64,000 bases of DNA from Streptomyces cyaneofuscatus (GTDB lineage: Bacteria; Actinomycetota; Actinomycetes; Streptomycetales; Streptomycetaceae): contig NZ_JOEM01000011.1 of NCBI RefSeq assembly GCF_000718135.1, positions 1-64,000 on the forward strand. Reading direction: 5' to 3'. Shown here piece after piece: positions 49,076 to 58,387 of the stretch. The notes below the pieces were generated by a model, which saw nothing but the letters and a program-made list of their open reading frames with translations, did not search any database and was not told the DNA's origin. How positions within the stretch are numbered: position 1 is the stretch's first letter; each line of letters opens with the position of its first letter. A program made the position numbers and the translations under genes.

Positions 49076-52000
49076 ATGAACCGTCGTACGGGGGGCCGGG
49101 CGAGACCCGGGGCCCTGCCGATATCCCTTGCTCTGCGCCGAGTCGCGTCCGGCAGAGACAGGACTCTGTCGCGCGTGGCCATCGGGATGGCCACGCTCAT
49201 GGCACTGGAGGCCGCGGTGGTCGTCGCGGCCACCGGTCAGGCCGTGGCGCTGCCTCGGGAGGAGGCCCCGGCCGCACCCCAGAAGTCCGTCACCTATGCC
49301 AAATCCGCCAAGGATCTGGCCTCCGCCCAGGTCGCGGCCCGGCTGTCGGGCCACCGCGTCGAGGCGCTCTCCGAGCGCACCGAGAACACGTCGACCTTCG
49401 CCAACGCCGACGGCAGCACGACCGTCGAAGCCGCCAGCGGTCCGATCCGCTTCCAGGACGAGTCGGGCGCCTGGCAGTCCATCGACGTGGACCTCGTCCG
49501 GTCCAGCCAGGGGGTGCACGCCAAGTCGCACCCGCTGGACCTGAAGCTGGCCGACCGCACGCCCACCGCCAAGGCCGCCAAGATCAAGGCGGCCGGCGCT
49601 CCCGGCGCACGGAAGACGCCGTCCACCCCGCTGGTCTCGATCGGCGAGGACGACAAGCAGATCACCATCGGGTGGCGCGGCGCGCTGCCCGCGCCCACGA
49701 TCGAGGGCACGACCGCACGCTACGTCGACGCGCTCACCCGCACCGACCTGATCGTCGAGTCGACCCGTACCGGCTTCGAGCAGTACCTGGAGCTCAAGGA
49801 CCGCAGCGCCATCGCGGCCAACGGCTCGGTCACGCTCACCCTGGACGCCAAGGGCGTCAAGGCCCGTGCCAACGACGACCGTTCGATCACCTTCCTGGAT
49901 GCCCGCACGGGCAAGCAGGTGGGCGTCCTGCCCGCGCCCATCATGTGGGACGCCGCCGTCGACCCGAAGTCCGGCGATCACAAGAACATCGCCGATGTGG
50001 GTCTGAAGGTCACGCAGAACGGCGACGAGATCGACCTGACGCTGACTCCGGACGCCGCGTTCCTGGCCGACCCCGAGACGAAGTTCCCGGTCACCATCGA
50101 CCCGGCCGTCAGTATCGGCGTCGGCTTCGACACCTTCGTCCAGCAGGGCTTCACGACGGACGTGTCGGCGCAGACCGAGCTGAAGCTCGGCAACAACGGC
50201 TCGGGCCAGATCGCGCGCTCCTTCCTCAGCTTCCCCATGGCGAAGATGACGGGCAAGCAGATCCTCGACGCCAAGCTGAACCTGTGGAACCACCACTCGT
50301 GGTCCTGCACGGCCAAGGGCTGGGAGGTCTGGGACACCAGCTCCCCGTCCACCGCCACCCGCTGGACCAACCAGCCGAGCTGGAACAAGAAGTGGGCGTC
50401 CACCACGTCGACCAAGGGCTTCTCGTCCGCCTGCAACGACGGCTGGGTGAGCCAGAACATCACCTCGCTCGCCGGCGCCTGGGCCGCCAACGGCAACGGC
50501 ACCAACTCCCTCGGCATCCGGGCCACCGACGAGTCCGACCCGTACGGCTGGAAGCGGTTCAACTCCGGCAACGCCGCGTCGAACACGCCGTACCTGTCGG
50601 TCACGTACAACACCAAGCCCGGCCTCGCGTCCCCGGTCTCACCGCTGACCGGCGCCTCGACCAGTAACACCAAGCCGACCCTGACGGGCAAGGCCAGCGA
50701 CGCCGACGGCAACACCGTCCGGCTCTCGTACGAGATCTGGACGCCGAACGGCACCACGGCCCTGCAGACCGGCACCTCCGCATACGTCTCCTCGGGTGCC
50801 AACGCCCCCTGGACGCCAGCCACCGCCCTGGCACCGGGCCAGTACAAGTGGCGTGCCGCCACCTACGACGGTTCGGCGTGGAACGGCAGCTGGTCGGCCT
50901 GGCAGACCTTCACGGTGGACACCACCGCCCCGGCCACGTCGAAGATCACCTCGACGGACTTCCCGGCGGGCCAGTGGTCCGGCACCCCGGACGGCAACGG
51001 CAACTTCACCGGCGGCTTCACCTTCACCCCGCCCTCCAGCGACGTGAAGGACATCCAGTACTCGCTGGACGGCGGCGCCTGGACCACGGTCGCCACCACC
51101 GCGGCCGTCACCCGCTCGCTGACCTTCGGCGCCGGTGAGCACACCCTGAAGGTGCGCACCCGTGACGCGGCGGGCAACACCTCCGCCGAGACCGCCTACA
51201 CCTTCTCCGCGGGTGGCGGCGCCGCGCTGCTCGCCCCGGGCGAGGGCGAGCGCCCGGCCCGCCGCGTGGACCTGTCCGCCGAGGGCAGGGAGAACCACAC
51301 CGGCGTCGTCTACCAGTACCGCCGTGGTGAGACGGACACCTGGAAGGACGTCCCCGCCGCGGACGTCCGCAAGGCGTCCGACGGCTCCGCCCTCTCCGGC
51401 TGGCCGGCCTCCGCACCTGCGGGCAAGCCGGTACGCCTCACCTGGAACATCACCGACACCTTCGCCGCCGACGGCGCGATCGACGTGCGGTCCGGCTTCA
51501 CCAGCGGCTCGGGATACACCTACTCCCCGCACCACACGATCACCGTCGACCGCGTCGCCGGTGACGCGCCGCTGACCTCCGTCGGCCCGGGCACGCTCAA
51601 CCAGCTGACCGGTGACTTCACCCTCACCGAGACCGACGCCTCCGCGTTCGACATGTCGGTGACGCGTTCCGCCTCCTCCCGCCGCCCCGGAGCGGGCGCG
51701 CTGCAGGACGGCCAGGCCCCGATCTTCGGCAAGGAGTGGACCTCCGGCACCGTCGCCGAACTGACCGAGACCCGGTGGTCCTACGTCAAGAAGACCTCGG
51801 CCACCTCGGTCGCCGTCGTCGACAACACGGGCGAGGAGACCGGCTTCACCGCCACCTCCGGCAACGGCTGGAAGCCCGAACCGGGCTCCGAGGAGCTGCA
51901 GCTCACCGGCTCCCTGACCGGCTCGTTCACGCTGAAGGAGGACGACGGCGCCACCGTCACCTTCGCCAAGGCCGACGCGGCCGGCCTGAACTGGCCGATG

Positions 52001-55000
52001 ACCAGTGCCACCAAGGGCGGCCTGGAGCACGCCACCACCACGGTCGTCTCCGAAGCCGTGACGGTGGACGGCAAGAAGCTGGCCCGCCCCAAGCGGATCA
52101 TCGCGCCCACGTCCGCGGTCTCCGCGGAGACCTGCACCACGGCACCCGCCACCAAGGGCTGCCGCGCCCTGGAGTTCGTGTACGCGACCTCCACCACGGC
52201 CACCGGCCACTCGACCGGCGCCGACTTCGGCGACTTCACCGGCCAGGTCAAGGAGATCCGCCTCTGGTCCACCTGGGGCGGCGCCGCGGAAGCCACCTCC
52301 CAGGCGATCGCGACGTACCGCTACGACGCGAGCGGCAAGCTGCGCCAGGCGTGGAACCCGCACCTGAACCAGGGCATGCAGACCCAGTACTCGTACGACT
52401 CCGCGGGCCGCATCACGTGGTACCACGCGCAGTCCGAGATCCCCTGGGACTTCACCTACGGCAAGGCGGGCAACGCCGCCACCGCCGGTGAGGGCATGCT
52501 GCTGAAGGCCACCCGCAAGGGCATCAAGCAGGGCACGGCCGATGTCGAGGAAGGCACCGCCTCCACCAGCGTCGTCTACGACGTGCCGCTGAGCGGCACC
52601 ACCGCCCCGTACAAGATGGGTGCGGCGGACGTGAAGGCCTGGGGCCAGACCGGCGCCCCGACCGACGCCACCGCCGTCTTCCCCGCGGACGCGGTCCCGG
52701 CCGGCCACGCCGGTTCGGCGCTTTCCGCGGCGGCCTACGAGCGCGCCCGGATCACGTACACCGACGCGTCGGGCCGCGAGGTCAACTCCGCCGAGCCCGG
52801 CGGGCACATCTCCACCACGGAGTACGACCACCACGGCAACGTCGTCCGGGATCTGACCGCGAACAACCGCGCTCTGGCTCTGGGCGTCACCGACGCCGAC
52901 AAGGCCCTGCTGGCCGACCTCGGCATCAACGGACTGGCCACGGCCGACCGTGCGGAGCTGCTCTCCAGCCGGTCGGTCTTCGACACCAAGGGCACTCGTG
53001 AGCTCCAGGAGCTCGGCCCGCTGCACCGCATCTCGCTGGCCGAGGACCTGAAGTCGGGCAGCACCACCGTGGCGACCAAGGGCACCTCCGTCGTCGCCCG
53101 CGGCTGGACGGTCAACGAGTACGACGCGGGGCGTCCGACCGACGGCACCGCGACCATCGAGAACCAGGTCACCAAGGCCACCAAGGGCGCCCAGCTGCTG
53201 GTGGCCCCGACGCTGAACGCCGACGCGCGGGAGACGCAGACGGTCTACGACTGGGTCAAGGGCCTGTCCACCAAGACGATCCAGGACCCGTCCGGACTGG
53301 CGATCACCAGCTCGGCCGAGACCGACGCGCAGGGCCGCGTCACCAAGTCGGTCCGTCCCGGTTCCAACGGTTCCGACGCGGCCACCTTCGTGACCAGGTA
53401 CTGGTCCGCCACCGGCACCGGTGCGTGCGCAGGCCGCCCGGAGTGGGCCGACCTGCCGTGCTACAGCGGCCCGGCGGCCGCCACCACCGGCGGCGGCACC
53501 AACCCCGCCGAGCTGCCCGGCCGTACGGTCGAGTACAACTGGTGGGGTGAGATCTTCAAGATCTCCGAGACCGCCAACGGCGTGACCCGCACCACCCTCA
53601 CCGAGTTCGACAACGCCGGCCGCCCGACCTCGGTGAAGACCACCGGCGGCGTGGGCGCGGCGGTTCCGGACCGTACCTTCGAGTACGACCCGCACACCGG
53701 CAACGTGACGAAGACCAGCTCGCCGACCGGCGGCACCATCACCCAGCAGTACGACAAGCTCGGCAGGCTCATCTCGTACACGGACGCCGACGGTGGCACC
53801 ACCACGTTCGCGTACGACCTGCTGAACCGTCCGGTCAAGGCCTCCGACTCCGCGCCGTCGACGGTGACGTACGCCTACGACCACGACGCCGAGCCGCGTG
53901 GCCTGGTCACCAGCACCACCGACTCGGTCGCCGGCACCTTCTCCACCACCTACGACGCCGACGCGGGCGTGGCCTCCGAGAAGCTTCCCGGTGGCTACAC
54001 GGTGAAGGTCCGCGAGGACTCCACCGGCTCCGGCCTGGAGCGGGTCTACACGCGCGACAGCGACGGCATGGTGGTCTACTCCGACATCGTGAACCGGTCG
54101 GCGCACGGGCAGGCACTCAGCGCCTCCGGCTGGTCCGCACAGGACTACTCCTACGACCGTGCCGGACGCCTGACCCGGGTGAACGACACCGTCGGCGATG
54201 TCTGCACGACCCGTTCGTACACCTTCGACAAGCGCAGCAACCGCACCGGGCTGACCACGGCCGAAGGCGCCGCCGACGCCGACTGCCCGACCAGCGGTGG
54301 CACCGGCAAGACGTACACGTACGACACCGGCGACCGTCTGATCGACGCCGGTTACACCTACGACGCCTTCGGCCGCACCACCGCCCTGCCGGGCAGCACG
54401 CTCGGCTACTTCGCCAACGACCTGGTGCAGCGTCAGACGACGGGCGCCAACCGCCAGACGTGGACCCTCGACGCCACCCACCGCTTCCGCGGCTGGACGA
54501 CCGAGACCCAGATCGACGGCGCGTGGACGCAGGAGCAGCAGAAGCTCAACCACTACGACGGACAGAGCGACAACCCGCGCTGGATCGTGGAGGACGTGGC
54601 CACCGGCGCGCTGACCCGTAACGTCGAATCGGCCAGCGGCCTGCTCGCGGCCACCACCGCGGCCCAGGGCGGCGTCGTCCTCCAGCTGACCAACATCCAC
54701 GGTGACGTCGCCCTCCAGCTCCCGCTGGACCCGGAGGACGCCCCGCAGGTGCTGGACAGCGACGAGTACGGAAACGCCCGCGACGGCCAGCCCTCGGCCC
54801 GCTACGGCTGGCTCGGCGGCAACCAGCGCTCCAGCGAGACCCTGACCGGTCTGACCCTGATGGGCCAGCGGGTCTACAACCCGGCCACGGGCCGGTTCCT
54901 GTCCGTCGACCCGGTCCCGGCCGGATCGCCGAACTACTACGGCTACCCCGCCGACCCCATCACCATGGTGGACCTCGACGGCCGTGGCTGGAGCAAGGTC

Positions 55001-55306
55001 TGGTCGTACTACCTGCGTGACTCCCAGGCCAAGAAGCTGGCCAAGGCGCTCAAGGGCGGTGGCAGCGTCGCCAAGACCCTCGGCAAGTTCGTCGGCTTCA
55101 TCCCGCACCCCGTGGGCAAGGCCCTCGGCCTCGCGCTCCAGGCAGTGGGCATGGGGGCGAAGACGCTGGGGAAGGTCATCGACGCCGCGCGCAAGGCGCG
55201 GGGCTGGGGCGTGGCCATCAGGTTCGGTATCTGGAAGGGGAAGAAGTGGGGCATCACGTACTGGACCCCGCTGATCACCATCCACCCGTCCCACGGCAAC
55301 CGCTGA
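49076..55306 (+). CDS. RHS-repeat wall protein with DNRLRE domain and cationic C-terminal tip (candidate polymorphic toxin)
   Basis: Very large exported protein of 2,076 residues. A signal/anchor segment (about 40-62) is followed by a beta region, a DNRLRE domain (about 344-515, from VSIGVGFDTFVQQGF), Ig-like modules, and RHS/YD repeats (about 1080-1900, for example YRYDASGKLRQAW and TEFDNAGRPTSV). The RHS core (about 1908-1947) reads YNPATGRFLSVDPV and ends at MVDLDG. The final 107 residues (from 1970) differ in composition: 14 Lys and 6 Arg against 2 Asp, rich in Gly, with amphipathic stretches (AKTLGKFVGFIPHPVGKAL). RHS shells carry variable toxin tips, so this is the likely effector, perhaps membrane-active. 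No nuclease or ADP-ribosyl motif is seen. AGGAGG lies 7 nt before the ATG. Confidence 0.88.
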   Translation: MNRRTGGRARPGALPISLALRRVASGRDRTLSRVAIGMATLMALEAAVVVAATGQAVALPREEAPAAPQKSVTYAKSAKDLASAQVAARLSGHRVEALSERTENTSTFANADGSTTVEAASGPIRFQDESGAWQSIDVDLVRSSQGVHAKSHPLDLKLADRTPTAKAAKIKAAGAPGARKTPSTPLVSIGEDDKQITIGWRGALPAPTIEGTTARYVDALTRTDLIVESTRTGFEQYLELKDRSAIAANGSVTLTLDAKGVKARANDDRSITFLDARTGKQVGVLPAPIMWDAAVDPKSGDHKNIADVGLKVTQNGDEIDLTLTPDAAFLADPETKFPVTIDPAVSIGVGFDTFVQQGFTTDVSAQTELKLGNNGSGQIARSFLSFPMAKMTGKQILDAKLNLWNHHSWSCTAKGWEVWDTSSPSTATRWTNQPSWNKKWASTTSTKGFSSACNDGWVSQNITSLAGAWAANGNGTNSLGIRATDESDPYGWKRFNSGNAASNTPYLSVTYNTKPGLASPVSPLTGASTSNTKPTLTGKASDADGNTVRLSYEIWTPNGTTALQTGTSAYVSSGANAPWTPATALAPGQYKWRAATYDGSAWNGSWSAWQTFTVDTTAPATSKITSTDFPAGQWSGTPDGNGNFTGGFTFTPPSSDVKDIQYSLDGGAWTTVATTAAVTRSLTFGAGEHTLKVRTRDAAGNTSAETAYTFSAGGGAALLAPGEGERPARRVDLSAEGRENHTGVVYQYRRGETDTWKDVPAADVRKASDGSALSGWPASAPAGKPVRLTWNITDTFAADGAIDVRSGFTSGSGYTYSPHHTITVDRVAGDAPLTSVGPGTLNQLTGDFTLTETDASAFDMSVTRSASSRRPGAGALQDGQAPIFGKEWTSGTVAELTETRWSYVKKTSATSVAVVDNTGEETGFTATSGNGWKPEPGSEELQLTGSLTGSFTLKEDDGATVTFAKADAAGLNWPMTSATKGGLEHATTTVVSEAVTVDGKKLARPKRIIAPTSAVSAETCTTAPATKGCRALEFVYATSTTATGHSTGADFGDFTGQVKEIRLWSTWGGAAEATSQAIATYRYDASGKLRQAWNPHLNQGMQTQYSYDSAGRITWYHAQSEIPWDFTYGKAGNAATAGEGMLLKATRKGIKQGTADVEEGTASTSVVYDVPLSGTTAPYKMGAADVKAWGQTGAPTDATAVFPADAVPAGHAGSALSAAAYERARITYTDASGREVNSAEPGGHISTTEYDHHGNVVRDLTANNRALALGVTDADKALLADLGINGLATADRAELLSSRSVFDTKGTRELQELGPLHRISLAEDLKSGSTTVATKGTSVVARGWTVNEYDAGRPTDGTATIENQVTKATKGAQLLVAPTLNADARETQTVYDWVKGLSTKTIQDPSGLAITSSAETDAQGRVTKSVRPGSNGSDAATFVTRYWSATGTGACAGRPEWADLPCYSGPAAATTGGGTNPAELPGRTVEYNWWGEIFKISETANGVTRTTLTEFDNAGRPTSVKTTGGVGAAVPDRTFEYDPHTGNVTKTSSPTGGTITQQYDKLGRLISYTDADGGTTTFAYDLLNRPVKASDSAPSTVTYAYDHDAEPRGLVTSTTDSVAGTFSTTYDADAGVASEKLPGGYTVKVREDSTGSGLERVYTRDSDGMVVYSDIVNRSAHGQALSASGWSAQDYSYDRAGRLTRVNDTVGDVCTTRSYTFDKRSNRTGLTTAEGAADADCPTSGGTGKTYTYDTGDRLIDAGYTYDAFGRTTALPGSTLGYFANDLVQRQTTGANRQTWTLDATHRFRGWTTETQIDGAWTQEQQKLNHYDGQSDNPRWIVEDVATGALTRNVESASGLLAATTAAQGGVVLQLTNIHGDVALQLPLDPEDAPQVLDSDEYGNARDGQPSARYGWLGGNQRSSETLTGLTLMGQRVYNPATGRFLSVDPVPAGSPNYYGYPADPITMVDLDGRGWSKVWSYYLRDSQAKKLAKALKGGGSVAKTLGKFVGFIPHPVGKALGLALQAVGMGAKTLGKVIDAARKARGWGVAIRFGIWKGKKWGITYWTPLITIHPSHGNR

Positions 55307-55377
55307 GACAGCTTCCGTGAACGGGAACGCACGCGCGTCGGACTGACCGACAGTCCGGCGTGACCGACACCCATCCC

Positions 55378-55443
55378 CCGGGCCGGCCGACACCCTCGGC
55401 CGGCCCGGGTCCAGGCGCCCGCACGGTCCTTCCCGGACCGTGC
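55378..55443 (+). terminator. Two hairpins between the RHS gene and its neighbour
   Basis: Hairpin one (CCGGGCCGGCCGA and complement, 5-nt loop) spans 55378-55408. Hairpin two (GCACGGTCC and GGACCGTGC, 5-nt loop) spans 55421-55443. They may terminate or attenuate RHS transcription before the downstream gene. Confidence 0.65.
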
Positions 55444-55516
55444 GTGCGCTCAGTCGTTTTCCCTCCGGCGTCTCCCCGCCCCATCCTTGTCGCACGACCA
55501 CCTGAGGAGAACCTCC

Positions 55517-56221
55517 ATGAGCAACCCCTTCCCGCCCCCCGACGGCGTTCTCCCGGACCGGAGCCGCTTGGCCGAACTCCTCGAAGCCGAACGGACCCGC
55601 GCCCTCCAGCGCATCCTCCCTGCCTGGGCCTACTTCCTGGCCTCGGTGGCCGCGGCGGCCGGAATCTGGCTGTCGGCCGAGGGCGTCGGCCGGGCCGTGG
55701 CCCTGGCCGCGGTCCTGATTCCGGGCCTTCACCTGCTGCTGCGCGCCAAGGCTCTGACCGAGGCGGTCATCGTCTTCCGTGACGACGACGAGGAGGACGA
55801 CCGGGGCGACGGAGCCGGAGGTGGCGGCGGAGCCGACGGCGCGGTGAAGCCGGACGGCGCGGTGGGGCCGGACAGCTCAGAGGTGCCGGACAGCACGATG
55901 AAGCCGGAGGGCGGGAGCCGCCGCGGCGAGGATGCGGACGAACCGGAGGAGGACGACGCCGCCATGGGCCGGATCGCCGGCCGTGCCGTCGCCGTGACCG
56001 GGGCCGTCGTCTGTGTCGTCCTCGGCCTGGCCGTCGCCTTCCTGCCGCTGACATGGCTGCGCATCGTCCTGCCGGCACTGTGCCTGTGGTTCGTCTACGA
56101 CCTCTACCGATCCCACCGCAAGCGCGTCGAGGGCCGCCGCGTCATCGCCCGGGCCGAGACCGAGCCGTGGTATCCCGCTTACCGGCGCCTGATCGAGGAG
56201 CGGCGGGCCTCGCTGGGGTGA
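55517..56221 (+). CDS. Membrane protein with acidic linker, candidate immunity partner of the RHS tip
   Basis: Protein of 234 residues with two pairs of hydrophobic helices (about 30-85 and about 155-205) joined by a linker of about 65 residues very rich in Asp and Glu (RDDDEEDDRGDG; DADEPEEDDAAM). The tail is basic. Its place as the next gene after an RHS protein is that of an immunity gene, and a membrane-embedded immunity protein is usual for pore-forming toxins. The acidic linker could bind the cationic tip. The ATG at 55517 has AGGAG 7 nt upstream. No family was recognised; the immunity role is inference. Confidence 0.7.
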   Translation: MSNPFPPPDGVLPDRSRLAELLEAERTRALQRILPAWAYFLASVAAAAGIWLSAEGVGRAVALAAVLIPGLHLLLRAKALTEAVIVFRDDDEEDDRGDGAGGGGGADGAVKPDGAVGPDSSEVPDSTMKPEGGSRRGEDADEPEEDDAAMGRIAGRAVAVTGAVVCVVLGLAVAFLPLTWLRIVLPALCLWFVYDLYRSHRKRVEGRRVIARAETEPWYPAYRRLIEERRASLG

Positions 56222-56252
56222 CTCCCCGGGGGCGAACCCCTCGGGTACCGCC

Positions 56253-56885
56253 TCAGCGGTAGTCGTCCGGGTGGTCCTGCATCCAGGTGTTGATGCCGTC
56301 GCGGGTGGAGACGATCTCGGTGAAGAACTTCTCCAGGTGCGGCGTCGACCGGTCCTTGCCCACCTTGCCGAACAGGACCTTCATGTCCGCCAGCGGCTGC
56401 TTGAAGTGGCCGGGTCCCTTCGGGTCCGCCCGCATCGCCTCGTCCAGCTCCGTGAGTTCCTGGGTGACCCGGCCGAGGAAGTAGGCGCAGTCCCCCGCGC
56501 CCGGCGTACAGGTCTCGCCCAGGGTGGCCTGGAGCGTCGCGAAGGCGTCGCGTACGAGCTCGGGGGCCGGTTCGGCGGGTGCGGTCGGCTCCTCCGTGGC
56601 CTCGCCGGCCGCCTGCTCGGCCTGGTCGGCGTTCTCCACGGAGTCGGCGTTCTCCACCTGGTCGGCGTTCTCCGCCCGGTCGGCGTTCTCCGCCCGGTCG
56701 GCCGACGGCGACGCCGTGGCGGACGGGGCGGAGGGGTCCGCGCGGAGGCCGCCGTCGGTCTGCCCCTGGGTGCAGGAGACCAGCGCGGCCGCCGCGAGGA
56801 TCGCAACTGCCGTTGCACGGAATCCTGTTGCGGTGGCGTTCGTGGCTCTGCGTATGCCGCTGCGGGCAGTTGTACGTACAGGCAT
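56253..56885 (-). CDS. Lipoprotein with ENAD hexapeptide repeats
   Basis: Exported protein of 210 residues with a lipobox (LVSCTQ, Cys38). A disordered stretch holds about four copies of xxENAD (RAENADRAENADQVENAD and on), encoded by 18-bp repeats. The C-terminal 110 residues are a helical domain with two Cys (CTPGAGDC), ending ...INTWMQDHPDDYR. Not recognised. It is convergent with the candidate immunity gene. Confidence 0.72.
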   Translation of the reverse strand: MPVRTTARSGIRRATNATATGFRATAVAILAAAALVSCTQGQTDGGLRADPSAPSATASPSADRAENADRAENADQVENADSVENADQAEQAAGEATEEPTAPAEPAPELVRDAFATLQATLGETCTPGAGDCAYFLGRVTQELTELDEAMRADPKGPGHFKQPLADMKVLFGKVGKDRSTPHLEKFFTEIVSTRDGINTWMQDHPDDYR

Positions 56886-56915
56886 GAGGCCCCCCTCGTG
56901 TGATGGGTCCAGACC

Positions 56916-57782
56916 TTATACCGCCGCCTCCGGGTCCGCCCGGCCCGCCCGGTCCGCCCGGTCCACCTCCGCCAGGAACGCCGCCACCTCCCCGAACACC
57001 GCCCCCGGGTCGTCCAGGTGGACGTCGTGCCCGGCCTCCGGGACCAGGGCGATCCGCGTCCCCGGGCGGCGCTCGGCCATCCGGTCCGCCTCCTGCTGCT
57101 TCAGCATCCCCTTTCCGGCCCGCACCACCAGCACCGGGCAGCGCACCTCGTCCCACGCGTCCCAGAAGTCGCGGTGGGCGTTCTCCTGGACCGTGGCGAC
57201 CATGACGTCCCGGTCCACCCGCGGATGCAGGCCCCCGGGGCCCGGGGCCAGGCCGTCCGCCCAGGCGCGGCCCGCCGCTCCCCCGCCGAAGAACGCCGTC
57301 GCCGCCTCCGCGTCCGGGAACGGGACCGGCCACGAGTCCAGCCAGGCGCCGATGGTCTCCGGCAGCGAGGGGCTCGGGCCGTCCGGGCCCGCCTCGACCA
57401 GGACCAGGGCGCGCACCAGCTCCGGATGGGTCGCCGCCGCGAGCAGCGCGGTGATCCCGCCCATGGACTGGCCCACCAGGACCAGTCGGCCGGCGGGGAG
57501 GCGGAGATCGTGGGCGACCTGGACCACGTCCCGTACGTGGGCCGCCCGGGAGACGTCCCCGGGGCGCCGCGTGCTGGCGCCGCTGCCCCGCGCGTCGAAC
57601 GCGACCACCCGGTGGGTGGGCGTGAACCGGGCCGCCAGCGCGTCCCATTCGCCGCTGTGGCCGGCCAGGCCGTGCAGCAGGAGCAGCGGCGGGCCGTCAC
57701 CGCCGCTGTCGGTGCAGCGCAGGCGTACGGGCGGGGCGCCCGCGTCGCCCGTGACCTCGACCGTCACCGTGTCCGTTGCCAT
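56916..57782 (-). CDS. Alpha/beta hydrolase
   Basis: Cytoplasmic enzyme of 288 residues with the alpha/beta hydrolase triad: Ser106 in GQSMGG, an acid after strand 6 (PVLVVRAGKG region) and the His in EAGHDVHLDD. LLLLHGLAGHSGEWD is the oxyanion loop. Related to esterases, haloperoxidases and MenH-like enzymes; substrate not assigned. GAAGGGG precedes ATG 57782. Confidence 0.87.
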   Translation of the reverse strand: MATDTVTVEVTGDAGAPPVRLRCTDSGGDGPPLLLLHGLAGHSGEWDALAARFTPTHRVVAFDARGSGASTRRPGDVSRAAHVRDVVQVAHDLRLPAGRLVLVGQSMGGITALLAAATHPELVRALVLVEAGPDGPSPSLPETIGAWLDSWPVPFPDAEAATAFFGGGAAGRAWADGLAPGPGGLHPRVDRDVMVATVQENAHRDFWDAWDEVRCPVLVVRAGKGMLKQQEADRMAERRPGTRIALVPEAGHDVHLDDPGAVFGEVAAFLAEVDRADRAGRADPEAAV

Positions 57783-57853
57783 GTGCTGCCCCTTCGTACG
57801 CGGTCGGCGGCCGCCCGTCGGCGCGGCCGGACCAGAGGTTAGCCTCGGCAGGG

Positions 57854-57910
57854 ACACGTACGTACACACGTACACACGTACACGCGTACGCAGACACGTA
57901 CACGGACACG
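57854..57910. repeat. ACACGTAC alternating purine-pyrimidine repeats
   Basis: A run of ACGTAC/ACACGTAC units, almost perfectly alternating purine and pyrimidine, fills the space just before the small membrane protein at 57917. Such DNA can adopt the Z form. It separates divergent genes. Confidence 0.75.
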
Positions 57911-57916
57911 AAGGCG

Positions 57917-58228
57917 ATGGTGGCGGCGATGGCGAAGGTTCCGGCAGCGGCGGTGGCGGCGAGCGGGCTCGTCGGGGGGTACGGCGTCGCCCGGTGGACC
58001 GGGAAGCGTCCGCTCGGCGGGGTCGCGCTCGCCGCCGCCGGGTCCCTCGCCGCGTACGAGTGGAACCGTCAGGCCGGACCGCGTGCGGCCACCGCGCTGA
58101 CCGTCGCGTACGTCGCCGCCTTCGCCGGGTCGCACCCGCTCGCCAAGAAGGTCGGCGCCTGGCCCGCCGTCTTCGCCGTCGCCGGTGGCGTGGCCGCCGC
58201 CTCCTGGGCCGTCACCCGCCGCGCGTAG
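57917..58228 (+). CDS. Small membrane protein
   Basis: Protein of 103 residues with three or four hydrophobic segments (AAAVAASGLVGGYGVA; GGVALAAAGSLAAYEW; ALTVAYVAAFAGS; WPAVFAVAGGVAAASWAV). ATG 57917 follows GAAGGCG; an ATG at 57929 is possible. Divergent from the alpha/beta hydrolase. Function unknown. Confidence 0.6.
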   Translation: MVAAMAKVPAAAVAASGLVGGYGVARWTGKRPLGGVALAAAGSLAAYEWNRQAGPRAATALTVAYVAAFAGSHPLAKKVGAWPAVFAVAGGVAAASWAVTRRA

Positions 58229-58323
58229 GCCCTCTTCTCTCCCCCCGGGCCCGAAAGAAGTCCGCGCCGCGTTGAACACCCGCCGCGCCGCGCCCGTACT
58301 ACCGGGCAACTCCCCCGTGTATG

Positions 58324-58363
58324 CCGGGTGCGTACCCGTACGACAGGACGGGTACGCACCCGG
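58324..58363. terminator. Bidirectional terminator between convergent genes
   Basis: Perfect 16-bp arms (CCGGGTGCGTACCCGT and complement) with an 8-nt loop lie between the small membrane gene and the DUF445 gene. Confidence 0.82.
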
Positions 58364-58387
58364 AACCCGCAGGATCCATAAAGCCGC

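Noticed and set aside
50639..55732. Minus-strand open frame of 1,697 codons opposite the RHS gene
   Set aside because: It is the antisense shadow of a high-GC coding gene with strict codon bias. Its translation is Val/Gly/Arg-rich without domains, and the plus strand carries clear DNRLRE and RHS motifs.
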